The notes below the pieces were generated by a model. It did not search any database and had not been told where the DNA came from. It saw nothing but the letters and a program-made list of their open reading frames with translations. This document shows, piece by piece, positions 17,754 to 25,511 of a stretch of 64,000 nt of DNA. The DNA comes from Spirosoma aureum (GTDB lineage Bacteria; Bacteroidota; Bacteroidia; Cytophagales; Spirosomataceae). Where the stretch lies: contig NZ_CP050063.1 of assembly GCF_011604685.1 (NCBI RefSeq), positions 6,117,001 to 6,181,000 of the forward strand, in the 5' to 3' direction. The stretch's first letter is position 1. The number at the start of each line of letters is the position of its first letter. A program made the translations under genes and the position numbers.

Positions 17754-18779
17754 TTGGACGCGATCACCATAAAGGATATTGCCCGCGCTTTAAATCTTTC
17801 GACCTCGACTGTCTCGCGGGCCTTGCGGGATAGTTATGAAATCAACCCGGAGACAAAACGCCTGGTCATTGAATATGCTGAGCGACTTAATTACCGACCG
17901 AATCCGATTGCACTCAGTTTAAAGGAGAACCGAAGCCGGGTTATCGGTGTAGTTGTGCCCCAAATTGCCAATAATTTTTTTTCACAGGCCATCAATGGCA
18001 TCGAAGCAATAGCCTATAATCGGGGCTATCACGTTATCATTTTTCAAAGCCACGAATCCTACGAACGGGAAGTGGCAACAGTGCAGCAGGCGGTCGCCAG
18101 AAAAGCGGATGGGCTGCTGATCTCCCTCTCCAGTGGAACTTCCGATTTCTCGTATTTACGGCAATTACAGGAGAAAAAATTGCCTATCGTTTTATTTGAT
18201 CGTGTATCGAAAGAGATCGATTCTCCCTGTATCACAGCCGATAATTTTGGCGGAGCCTTTGCCGCCACTGAACACCTGATCCAATCGGGTCGTCGACGTA
18301 TTGCGCATCTGACCATTCCCCCTCATATCTCCATCACTCAGGAACGCCTTGCAGGCTATCGGGCAGCCCTGGAACAATATGATATTCCTTATGACGAGAG
18401 TCTGATCCGCTACGCTGGATTCGGTCATAATGAAGTAGAACCGATAGTCGATGATTTGTTAACCCTGTCGCCTGATGCTTTCTTTGCGGCCAGTGACCGC
18501 CTGGCAATTGGCTGCCTGTCAGCACTTAAGAAGAGGAATATTTCCATTCCGGAAAGCGTTTCACTGATTGGTTTTACTAACATCTCAGTAGCGGATCTGC
18601 TTGCCCCTCCAATGAGTACGGTTGAACAACCTGCTCAGGAAATCGGTCAGGTAGCCGCCGGCCGACTTATCGATTTAATTGAGGGAAAACAGAAAATACC
18701 CCAACCCGGCACGATCCGGATTCCAACCAAGCTAATCGTGCGGGCTTCGTCGCAGTTAGAAAGTACGCTCCTTACCTAA
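17754..18779 (+). CDS. LacI-family transcriptional regulator of the pectin/uronate locus
   Basis: This 341-residue repressor has a LacI-type helix-turn-helix at residues 3-50 (ITIKDIARALNLSTSTVSRA, hinge LNYRPNPIALSLKENRS) and a periplasmic-binding-protein-like sensor domain (VIGVVVPQIANNFFSQ to the end). The start is a TTG (17754); the helix-turn-helix begins at once after it and no upstream ATG is in frame, so the TTG is well supported. It is divergent from uxaB with the 17615-17638 operator between them. I infer that it controls the three operons carrying that site, with a uronate such as galacturonate, tagaturonate or KDG as effector. Confidence 0.9.
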   Translation: MDAITIKDIARALNLSTSTVSRALRDSYEINPETKRLVIEYAERLNYRPNPIALSLKENRSRVIGVVVPQIANNFFSQAINGIEAIAYNRGYHVIIFQSHESYEREVATVQQAVARKADGLLISLSSGTSDFSYLRQLQEKKLPIVLFDRVSKEIDSPCITADNFGGAFAATEHLIQSGRRRIAHLTIPPHISITQERLAGYRAALEQYDIPYDESLIRYAGFGHNEVEPIVDDLLTLSPDAFFAASDRLAIGCLSALKKRNISIPESVSLIGFTNISVADLLAPPMSTVEQPAQEIGQVAAGRLIDLIEGKQKIPQPGTIRIPTKLIVRASSQLESTLLT

Positions 18780-18790
18780 TCAACAGGAAA

Positions 18791-18835
18791 TTAAACGAGT
18801 GAAGCCGGGTCTAAGACCCGGCTTCACTCGTTTAA
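18791..18835. terminator. 22-bp hairpin between convergent lacI-type and GH105 genes
   Basis: A perfect inverted repeat, 18791-18812 and 18814-18835, has arms starting TTAAACGAGTGAAGCCGGGT and a nominal 1-nt loop. The A-rich and T-rich outer ends make it suitable as a terminator for both converging genes. Confidence 0.85.
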
Positions 18836-18852
18836 AATGACTGAAAACCACA

Positions 18853-20778
18853 TTACTTTGCCTGCTTTAATAGCCAGGTAGCCAGATCTTTTCCAGCATT
18901 AAAGTTCTCGTATCGGGCTGGTATTTTCCGGCCGTCGGTATATTCATTGTAAAGCCACGGATCGCCCACGGCGAAAACGGTGCCCTTACCCACGTTAGCG
19001 ACGGCAATTATAACATTATCACCAGCACTCACGACCGGTTTAGCCGGCGCTTTCACACTCAGCGGAGACAATTCTTTGATGTATACCTCTTTGGTGTGTG
19101 AAAAAATGGGATTACCCGCTGAGATTTTCACCGAACCCTGTTCGAACTGATCGCCTTTCACCATGTTCACGTTTTTGGGCAGGAACTGCAACCCGAACTG
19201 AGCAGCTAACTGATTAAAATGGAGATGTTCGCAATTGGATGTGTCATTGGCCATCAGGACCAAAACCCCACCAGCTTTTACCCAGTCGCTAATGGCTTTA
19301 CTGTCGGTCTGGCTTACATAATTAGGTTTGGTAGTTTCCTTAGGCGTATCGGGATCAACGATGATGTAGACATCAACGCCCTTTAACGAAGCAGCGGTTG
19401 GTGCAGTTGGCACCGATACTGTTTTAGCCCCCAGATCGCGGAAGGTATTCCCCCAGAGCCAGAAACCCGAGTGCTGACGGTCTTCCCAGGTATAGTGGAA
19501 AGGCTCCTGTTCTCCAGTAATACCTTTACGAAACTCATGATTGAAGTAGGTATCAACCCCAACGGTTTTACCTTTACCCAGGCCAGCCTCTTCGGCGGTT
19601 TCCATTTCAACACTTGCCATAATAAATGGCCCAACACCCTTCAGATCATCCTTACGCAGGGGCTCACTCAGGTAATAGTCATAGCTACCGCTTCGGTACG
19701 GATTTCCGCCCAAGCCGCTCACACTCACTGTTTTTTCGAGGTGAATCAGTCCTGCTTCGTCAGTCGAGATGAAATTTTTCAGCATCCCGGCGTAGCCTTT
19801 CTTCGCATAAGTCATCATCGATGCGGGCAGATAACCCAGCCGAACACCTTTGGCCAGCCCGTAAACGAACATCGCCGTACCGGATGCTTCCATGTAGTTG
19901 CCCTTATCACCCCCGCGATCGGTCACCTGATACCAGCAACCTTCTTTAGGGTCCTGATATTTCACCACAGCGGGCATCAGCCGTTGCAGGATCGTGACTA
20001 ACTCACCCCGGCGCGGCTGATCGGCCGGAATGTAATCCAGCACATCGACCAACGCCATGACATACCAACCGATAGACCGGCTCCAGAAATTAGGCGACTT
20101 CCCGGTTTTGGGGTCGGCCCACTTCTGCTCACGACTTTCATCCCAGCCATGGTACAAGAGCCCCGTTTTTGGGTCATGGGCATGTTGCTCCATCCAGACA
20201 AACTGATTGATGATGTCGTTAAAATCCTTCCCATCGCGGCTAAAGAGTCGTGTGTATTCAGCATAGAAAGGCTCGGCCATGTAAAGACCATCGAGCCACA
20301 TCTGATTGGGATAGATTTTTTTATGCCAGAAACCACCTTCTTTCGTGCGGGGCTGTTCCGCTAGTTGCTTACGTAGCAGGTCGGCAGCTTTGCGGTATTT
20401 TTCCTTATCGGGCAGTGTCTGCTGATACAGCAGCAACAACGACCGGCCGGGTGTAACGTAATCAATGTTGAAATGATCCAGGTCATAGGTTCGGATCGTG
20501 CCATCGGCATTCACGAAGCGGTCCATATTTTTCTGGATGTAATTGATATAACGGGCGTCGCCGGTACGATACCACAGCAGTTCGTATGACCGCAGTAAAA
20601 CGCCCATCTCATACTCCCAACGAGCCATTTTAGCTCTTGGGTAAGCAATCGAATCCGGATTTGTAGTCAGCATGGATGCAGCCATTCGCTGTGACCACGG
20701 CAGCTGAGTCGATGCGCTCGATTGGGCGATCAGGCTATAGGGCAGTACAAGCAGGCTAAGGAGAATTATTTTTTTCAT
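18853..20778 (-). CDS. GH105 unsaturated rhamnogalacturonyl hydrolase with DUF4350-like domain
   Basis: The N-terminal two thirds is a GH105 (YteR-type) alpha/alpha barrel that releases unsaturated galacturonate from oligosaccharides made by pectin lyases. Landmarks are NQMWLDGLYMAEPFYAEYTR at about residue 160, LLYHGWDES, the NFWSRSIGWYVMALVDVLD segment and MEASGTAMFVYGLAKG. After about residue 400 a separate domain follows, with DVYIIVDPDTPKE, AISDWVKAGGVLVLMAND and KGTVFAVGDPWLYNEYTDGR, resembling the glutamine-amidotransferase-like DUF4350 fold. A signal peptide (MKKIILLSLLVLPYSLIAQ) exports it. At 641 residues it is about 250 longer than single-domain GH105. It starts 6 bp after the GH28 gene and is surely co-transcribed with it. 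Confidence 0.9.
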   Translation of the reverse strand: MKKIILLSLLVLPYSLIAQSSASTQLPWSQRMAASMLTTNPDSIAYPRAKMARWEYEMGVLLRSYELLWYRTGDARYINYIQKNMDRFVNADGTIRTYDLDHFNIDYVTPGRSLLLLYQQTLPDKEKYRKAADLLRKQLAEQPRTKEGGFWHKKIYPNQMWLDGLYMAEPFYAEYTRLFSRDGKDFNDIINQFVWMEQHAHDPKTGLLYHGWDESREQKWADPKTGKSPNFWSRSIGWYVMALVDVLDYIPADQPRRGELVTILQRLMPAVVKYQDPKEGCWYQVTDRGGDKGNYMEASGTAMFVYGLAKGVRLGYLPASMMTYAKKGYAGMLKNFISTDEAGLIHLEKTVSVSGLGGNPYRSGSYDYYLSEPLRKDDLKGVGPFIMASVEMETAEEAGLGKGKTVGVDTYFNHEFRKGITGEQEPFHYTWEDRQHSGFWLWGNTFRDLGAKTVSVPTAPTAASLKGVDVYIIVDPDTPKETTKPNYVSQTDSKAISDWVKAGGVLVLMANDTSNCEHLHFNQLAAQFGLQFLPKNVNMVKGDQFEQGSVKISAGNPIFSHTKEVYIKELSPLSVKAPAKPVVSAGDNVIIAVANVGKGTVFAVGDPWLYNEYTDGRKIPARYENFNAGKDLATWLLKQAK

Positions 20779-20784
20779 GGATTC

Positions 20785-22470
20785 TTATTTCGTAGTCAAC
20801 GAGTTAATAGGGACGTTGGCGTCAGTTTCTACTGTTTTGCGGGCGTGAGAGGTGTCGGTGTTCAGCAATCGAATATCTTTCGAACGATCGCCAGAAATGT
20901 GCAAGAGCAGTTCTGGATTGCCTGAATACTGAATTTTATCGAGCGTTAAATTCCGGCTGTTCTGAATCTGCATAACTGTTTTTGCATTTGTGATCAGTGA
21001 GACGTTTTTCAGGCGAATATTTTCGGATTCGATGCAAACAAAGCCTTTCCGGGCTTGTAGAACGGCATTTTCGATCAGGATATCCTTAACGGCCATTTCG
21101 GGTAAGCCACGAACAAGAATGGCCGTTTCGGCTCCCTTGCAGATAACATTACGCACCTGAAAGGCCCGGAACTGCGGTGTTGCTTCCGAAAGAGGCTGGG
21201 CCGGAATAGCCGGTAATTCGTTCGATTCGCCCTGTTGCGGAACCGGGTCTTTGGCGGCATAATACATATCAAACAGAATGGCCTCGCCAGCAATATCGGT
21301 CATGTCGATGCCATCGATAAAAATATTTTCGACGACACCACCACGACCACGGGCGGTTTTGAAACGAAGTCCCACATCAGTACCCATGAAGGTGCAATTC
21401 GACACGTACAGATTTCGTACACCGCCCGACATTTCGCTGCCAATGACAAATCCACCATGTGCGTGATACACCCGGCAATTACGAACAAGTATGTTCTCCG
21501 TTGGAACGCCCCGTTTACGTCCCTGCTCGTCGCGACCGGATTTGATGCAGATACCATCATCACCCACATCGAAGGTACAATTTTCGACCAGACCATTACG
21601 GCACGATTCAAGATCCAGACCGTCGCCATTCTGCGCGTACCACGGATTTTTTACATTGAGATTTCGTAAGGTAATATGCTCACACAAAAGCGGGTGCAGG
21701 CACCAGGCCGGAGAATTCTGAAAGGTGACACCCTCCAGCAGGATCCGCTTACAGCGTGTCAGACTTAACATGTTCGGCCGTAGAAAATCTTTAATATCCA
21801 GGTAGTTGCCGGGTGCTCCATCTTTTTTTATCGTTGCGGTAGCCCCCTTGAGCGACTGCGCCGACGGGTACCAGGAATCCTGCTTATCATTCACCACCCC
21901 ACCCGATGCAACGAGTTTTTTCCATTGGTCGGCAGTGAGCTTACTTTTCTTCACCATTCGCCAGACCTCCCCCGCCCCATCCAGAATACCGCTACCCGTA
22001 ATAGCTATGTTTTCCAGATCGGTACCGGAGATGGGAGCCTGATTTCGGACGGCGTCCTCCCCCTCCCAGGTTGTTTTAACCAATGGGTAGGCATCCCGCT
22101 GATTGGTGAATTGCAGCAAGGCTCCGCTGGCAACGTGTAGATTCACGTTGCTTTTCAGGGCAATCGGTCCAGTCAGCCAAAGCCCGCGCGGAACAAGTAC
22201 CACGCCCCCTCCGCCCCGATTACATTGCTCGATGGCTTTATTAAGAATAGCCGTATTGAGTGTCAATCCATCAGCAACAGCGCCCAGCTTGCTGATGTTG
22301 ATGGTATCCTTTCGGAAGGTCGGGGTAATAACCGGTGGCAAATCGTAGCCAAAAGCAGCATTCAACGAAACCGGCGGATTCGTTTTGGGACCATCTATGC
22401 GATGAACTCCTGCGTCTGGTCGAAAAGTCGCAGCAACCCCCATAAGGGCTAATCCAGTGAGTACTTTCAT
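20785..22470 (-). CDS. Polygalacturonase (GH28)
   Basis: This secreted right-handed beta-helix glycosidase hydrolyses polygalacturonate or oligogalacturonides. The GH28 catalytic motifs are all present: NGDG at residues 281-284, DVGDDGICIKSGRD at 301-314 with the Asp pair, and the catalytic His338 in AHGGFVIGSEMSGG. The first 20 residues are weakly hydrophobic (MKVLTGLALMGVAATF), consistent with a signal peptide. At 561 residues it is within the range of bacterial exo-type GH28. It heads the GH28-GH105 operon, whose leader contains the operator at 22604-22627. Confidence 0.92.
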   Translation of the reverse strand: MKVLTGLALMGVAATFRPDAGVHRIDGPKTNPPVSLNAAFGYDLPPVITPTFRKDTINISKLGAVADGLTLNTAILNKAIEQCNRGGGGVVLVPRGLWLTGPIALKSNVNLHVASGALLQFTNQRDAYPLVKTTWEGEDAVRNQAPISGTDLENIAITGSGILDGAGEVWRMVKKSKLTADQWKKLVASGGVVNDKQDSWYPSAQSLKGATATIKKDGAPGNYLDIKDFLRPNMLSLTRCKRILLEGVTFQNSPAWCLHPLLCEHITLRNLNVKNPWYAQNGDGLDLESCRNGLVENCTFDVGDDGICIKSGRDEQGRKRGVPTENILVRNCRVYHAHGGFVIGSEMSGGVRNLYVSNCTFMGTDVGLRFKTARGRGGVVENIFIDGIDMTDIAGEAILFDMYYAAKDPVPQQGESNELPAIPAQPLSEATPQFRAFQVRNVICKGAETAILVRGLPEMAVKDILIENAVLQARKGFVCIESENIRLKNVSLITNAKTVMQIQNSRNLTLDKIQYSGNPELLLHISGDRSKDIRLLNTDTSHARKTVETDANVPINSLTTK

Positions 22471-22603
22471 GATGTCTTTTTCAGGGTCAGTGCATTACGA
22501 ATTGGTGATCTCATGCCACTTTGGCGATTATCAATCCGGCAATTTCTCCCTAAAGTGACAGCAAATGCAGTACTCTTTCAAGAATGCCTTTACCTTTTTT
22601 TAC

Positions 22604-22627
22604 GCAAACGTTCCCGGCAACGTTGTC
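22604..22627. promoter_or_regulatory. Candidate LacI-family operator upstream of GH28-GH105
   Basis: This is the best copy of the locus operator: core CGTTCCCGGCAACG, fully palindromic over CGTTNCCGGNAACG, flanked by GCAAA and TTGTC. It lies 134-157 bp upstream of the GH28 ATG. The gene-proximal half reads CGTTTGCGTAAAAAAAGG on the minus strand, so it could overlap a Bacteroidota -33 TTTG element, which would fit repression. Confidence 0.78.
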
Positions 22628-22664
22628 ATCACGCTCCCTAAGCTTCGATTATCCTGCCAAAATA

Positions 22665-22701
22665 AGAAAAGCTGATTGTTACCAGAACAATCAGCTTTTC
22701 T
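22665..22701. terminator. 16-bp hairpin terminator of the GMC operon
   Basis: A perfect inverted repeat (AGAAAAGCTGATTGTT, 22665-22680, complement 22686-22701) with a 5-nt loop lies 88 bp past the GMC stop and before the operator of the GH28 operon, so it insulates the two minus-strand transcription units. Confidence 0.8.
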
Positions 22702-22788
22702 CTCAGGAGCTTTCCCTAGTCTATTTTCAAGGACTGATTCCACCCCAAACGCGGCCATTTACCGGCTTGTCATCAGACTTTTATTCTG

Positions 22789-24507
22789 CTACAAATTTCC
22801 CTTTTTCATTTCTTTCACGGCATGATCAGCGGCACGTGCAGTAATGGCCATAAAGGTCAGCGATGGGTTTTGTGTAGAGGTCGATGTCATGCAGGCCCCA
22901 TCCGTTACAAAAACGTTTTTGCAGGTATGGAGCTGATTCCACTTGTTGAGCAGCGACGTTTTAGGGTCTTTCCCCATCCGGACACCGCCCATTTCGTGAA
23001 TATCGAGTCCGGGTGCTTTATCGGGTTTGTCGTGGGTCTGGATGTTCATAAAGCCTGCCACCGTTAGCATTTCAGTCATTTGCTCGTGAAAATCCTTGAT
23101 CATCTTTTCGTCATTATCGTCGTAAGCGACCGAAATCCGTAACTGTGGAATACCCCAGGCATCTGTCAGAGCGGGATCGAGCGCTACGTAATTGGTTTCT
23201 TTCGGAATGGTTTCGCCCATCATATGCGAGCCTACGCGCCAGTTGCCGTATTTTGTTTCCATCAAGCTCGTTTTCAGGCTTTCACCCATGCCAGCGGTGT
23301 CGACATTCATCACACGATTTGCTCCAAATCCGGCGGCATATCCCCGTAGAAAGTCGGTTTCCTGTTTGAAAACGTTCCGGAAACGTGGGATGTAGCTGCT
23401 GTTGGGCCGAATTCCTTCCGTGATGGAGTCAGTAAACCCTTCGTGTTCTGCCGAAATGGTTGTCCGGAAGTTGTGAAACGCTATATATTTTCCCAGCAAA
23501 CCATTGTCATTTCCTAATCCGTTCGGGAAACGCGTCGATTTGGAATTCAATAAGATCAGGTTGGAGTTCAGACAGGCCGCATTGACAAAAATGATCTTTG
23601 CGTAATAGTCTTTCGTTTCTTTCGTATGCGCATCGATAACCCGAACACCAGTAGCCTTATTCTTTTTCTCATCGAAAATAATCGAATGCACTACAGAATC
23701 GGTCCTCAGCGTCATCTTGCCCGTTTTTGCAGCCCAGGGTAGCGTCGACGAGTTGCTGCTAAAATAGCCGCCGTATGGGCACCCCCGCTGGCACAATGAT
23801 CGATTCTGGCACTGCCCCCGACCTTGCTGTAAATGAATGGGTTGCGGCTTTGTCAGGTGAGCACATCGGCCAATAATAACGGGCCGGGTATTGTTGTAAT
23901 GTTTTGCCATCTGCTCACTGAAATGCTTTTCAACACAGGCCATTTCGTGAGGAGGCAAAAATTCGCCGTCGGGTAGTTGAGGCAGCCCATCTTTGTTACC
24001 CGAAATACCAGCAAACCGCTCTACATAGCTATACCAGGGGGCTATATCGGCGTACCGAATGGGCCAGTCAATGGCAAAACCATCGCGGGCAGGACCGTCG
24101 AAATCATAATCCGACCAGCGTTGCGTTCCCCGTGCCCACATCAGGGACTTACCGCCAACCTGATAGCCCCGAATCCAGTCGAACGGTTTGTCCTGTACGT
24201 AGGGATGCTCGGCATCTTTCACGAAAAAATGAGCGGCATCTTCCCGAAAAGCATAGCATCTGCTGGCAATTGGATTGGCATCCGTAATGGCTTTAGGCAT
24301 TTGGCCCAGGTGCGCGAACTCCCAGGGCTGCATCATAGTGGTTGGATAATCGGTAACGTGTTTTACATCACGACCGCGCTCCAGCACCAGTGTGCGCAGA
24401 CCTTTGCCCGTTAATTCTTTGGCCGCCCAGCCACCGCTAATTCCCGATCCAACAACAATGGCATCGAATGTGCGCTCTTTGACGGAGTCTATATTGAGAA
24501 AAGACAT
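22789..24507 (-). CDS. GMC-family oxidoreductase, large subunit of a two-subunit dehydrogenase
   Basis: This FAD-dependent sugar or polyol dehydrogenase of the glucose-methanol-choline family (572 residues) has the N-terminal dinucleotide site VVGSGISGGWAAKEL, a cysteine-rich segment GQCQNRSLCQRGCPYGGYF at about residues 228-246, and C-terminal HEMGGVRMGKDP and STQNPSLTFMAIT with the family His and Asn. It has no signal peptide of its own. The gene just upstream (55 bp) encodes a Tat-exported small subunit, so the pair is probably folded in the cytoplasm and co-exported to the periplasm. Related complexes oxidise gluconate, fructose or glycosides; the substrate here is unknown. Confidence 0.88.
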   Translation of the reverse strand: MSFLNIDSVKERTFDAIVVGSGISGGWAAKELTGKGLRTLVLERGRDVKHVTDYPTTMMQPWEFAHLGQMPKAITDANPIASRCYAFREDAAHFFVKDAEHPYVQDKPFDWIRGYQVGGKSLMWARGTQRWSDYDFDGPARDGFAIDWPIRYADIAPWYSYVERFAGISGNKDGLPQLPDGEFLPPHEMACVEKHFSEQMAKHYNNTRPVIIGRCAHLTKPQPIHLQQGRGQCQNRSLCQRGCPYGGYFSSNSSTLPWAAKTGKMTLRTDSVVHSIIFDEKKNKATGVRVIDAHTKETKDYYAKIIFVNAACLNSNLILLNSKSTRFPNGLGNDNGLLGKYIAFHNFRTTISAEHEGFTDSITEGIRPNSSYIPRFRNVFKQETDFLRGYAAGFGANRVMNVDTAGMGESLKTSLMETKYGNWRVGSHMMGETIPKETNYVALDPALTDAWGIPQLRISVAYDDNDEKMIKDFHEQMTEMLTVAGFMNIQTHDKPDKAPGLDIHEMGGVRMGKDPKTSLLNKWNQLHTCKNVFVTDGACMTSTSTQNPSLTFMAITARAADHAVKEMKKGNL

Positions 24508-24561
24508 GATTCTTTGTTAAAAATGATTTAAAATAAACTCACTTGTCAAACCCGTAGGTTC

Positions 24562-25104
24562 CTACTTTATTACAGACACACAGCCATGATAAAATCCCGG
24601 AGCCATGTTGTATTTCAACTGGTTAACCATGAAATACTCTGAATTTCTATAGCCCTGAATCGTGAGGTTCTTAATCAATTCAACAAATTGTTTAGCCGCC
24701 GGGTCCGATGCATTTACCATTTGAGTTAACACCTCTAGCCGTTGTGGTGTATCGCAGGCGGTGAATGCCTTCGTGTAAGCTTGCTGAGCCGTCTGATCGA
24801 CCAGCACCAGCCCTTGTTTGAGCGCATTCTGGGCTGGTTCGCCATAGCAATCCTGAATCATGCGCATCGCAAACTGATGCACCTTAAGCGATTTAGCCCC
24901 AGGCGTGTTCGTTTCCGGAATGATCGTTTCTACGAGTTCGCCCAGTAAATCTTCATCACTGGCGGGCAAAAAAGAAACGGCCCCAATCGACTCCGGTGTC
25001 CAGTTTGAGGCCCAGGCAGGAAGACTTATTAGCCCTCCAAATGCCACGGCTACCTGTTTTATGGCAGAACGTCGTTGCATACTTGCGGTAAGAGTTAAGT
25101 ACAT
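24562..25104 (-). CDS. Gluconate 2-dehydrogenase subunit 3-like, Tat-exported small subunit
   Basis: This is the small subunit of GMC-type membrane dehydrogenases (gluconate 2-dehydrogenase subunit 3 family). The N-terminus carries a twin-arginine signal, QRRSAIKQVAVAFGGLIS, ending near LPAWASN. Two ATGs are possible: 25104 (180 residues) or 25080 (172 residues, starting MQRRSAIK), the second placing the Arg pair at the usual position. The mature part has the family pattern LPASDEDLLGELVETIIPETNTPGA. It precedes the GMC large subunit by 55 bp. No cytochrome c subunit gene follows, so electron delivery must involve a protein encoded elsewhere. Confidence 0.85.
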   Translation of the reverse strand: MYLTLTASMQRRSAIKQVAVAFGGLISLPAWASNWTPESIGAVSFLPASDEDLLGELVETIIPETNTPGAKSLKVHQFAMRMIQDCYGEPAQNALKQGLVLVDQTAQQAYTKAFTACDTPQRLEVLTQMVNASDPAAKQFVELIKNLTIQGYRNSEYFMVNQLKYNMAPGFYHGCVSVIK

Positions 25105-25511
25105 TTAGTTGTTAGTAGATTCTGATCAGCATACGTTATTTCGTACGTACAAATGGTGCAGATTAGCTCCTCAACATTTATTTGTTCGATAACGCACGAC
25201 CAGTCAGACAAAATAAGGTCAACAAGAACTAAAAATAAATCAAAATAAGAAAAAGCGTTGGCCAATAATTTCTAATTATCCAGCCAGTAAATTCATAAGA
25301 AATGGATTTTATATAAACTTTTTTCAAAACACGACCTGAAAATATAATCTCCTAAAGAACAATAGTTTAACTAGACATAAGCCGTAATTAATTTAGTATT
25401 TTCGTCTAAATTTACTATTGTCATAAAAGACATATTTTCAATTGAATAACCTTTCTGAACAAGCAATCAACCAATTTTGTAGCTATAACGAATACATACC
25501 TGCCTATCATT
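25105..25511. other. AT-rich intergenic region, divergent promoters
   Basis: These 407 bp separate the divergent dehydrogenase small-subunit and mqo genes. The stretch is notably AT-rich with homopolymer runs, and must hold both promoters. I found no hairpin, no copy of the locus operator and no plausible small gene. Confidence 0.5.

Noticed and set aside
23372..23386. ACGTTCCGGAAACGT, similar to the LacI-type operator
   Set aside because: It is one base shorter in the centre, lies inside the GMC coding region and lacks the GCAA and TTRYC flanks, so it is probably chance.
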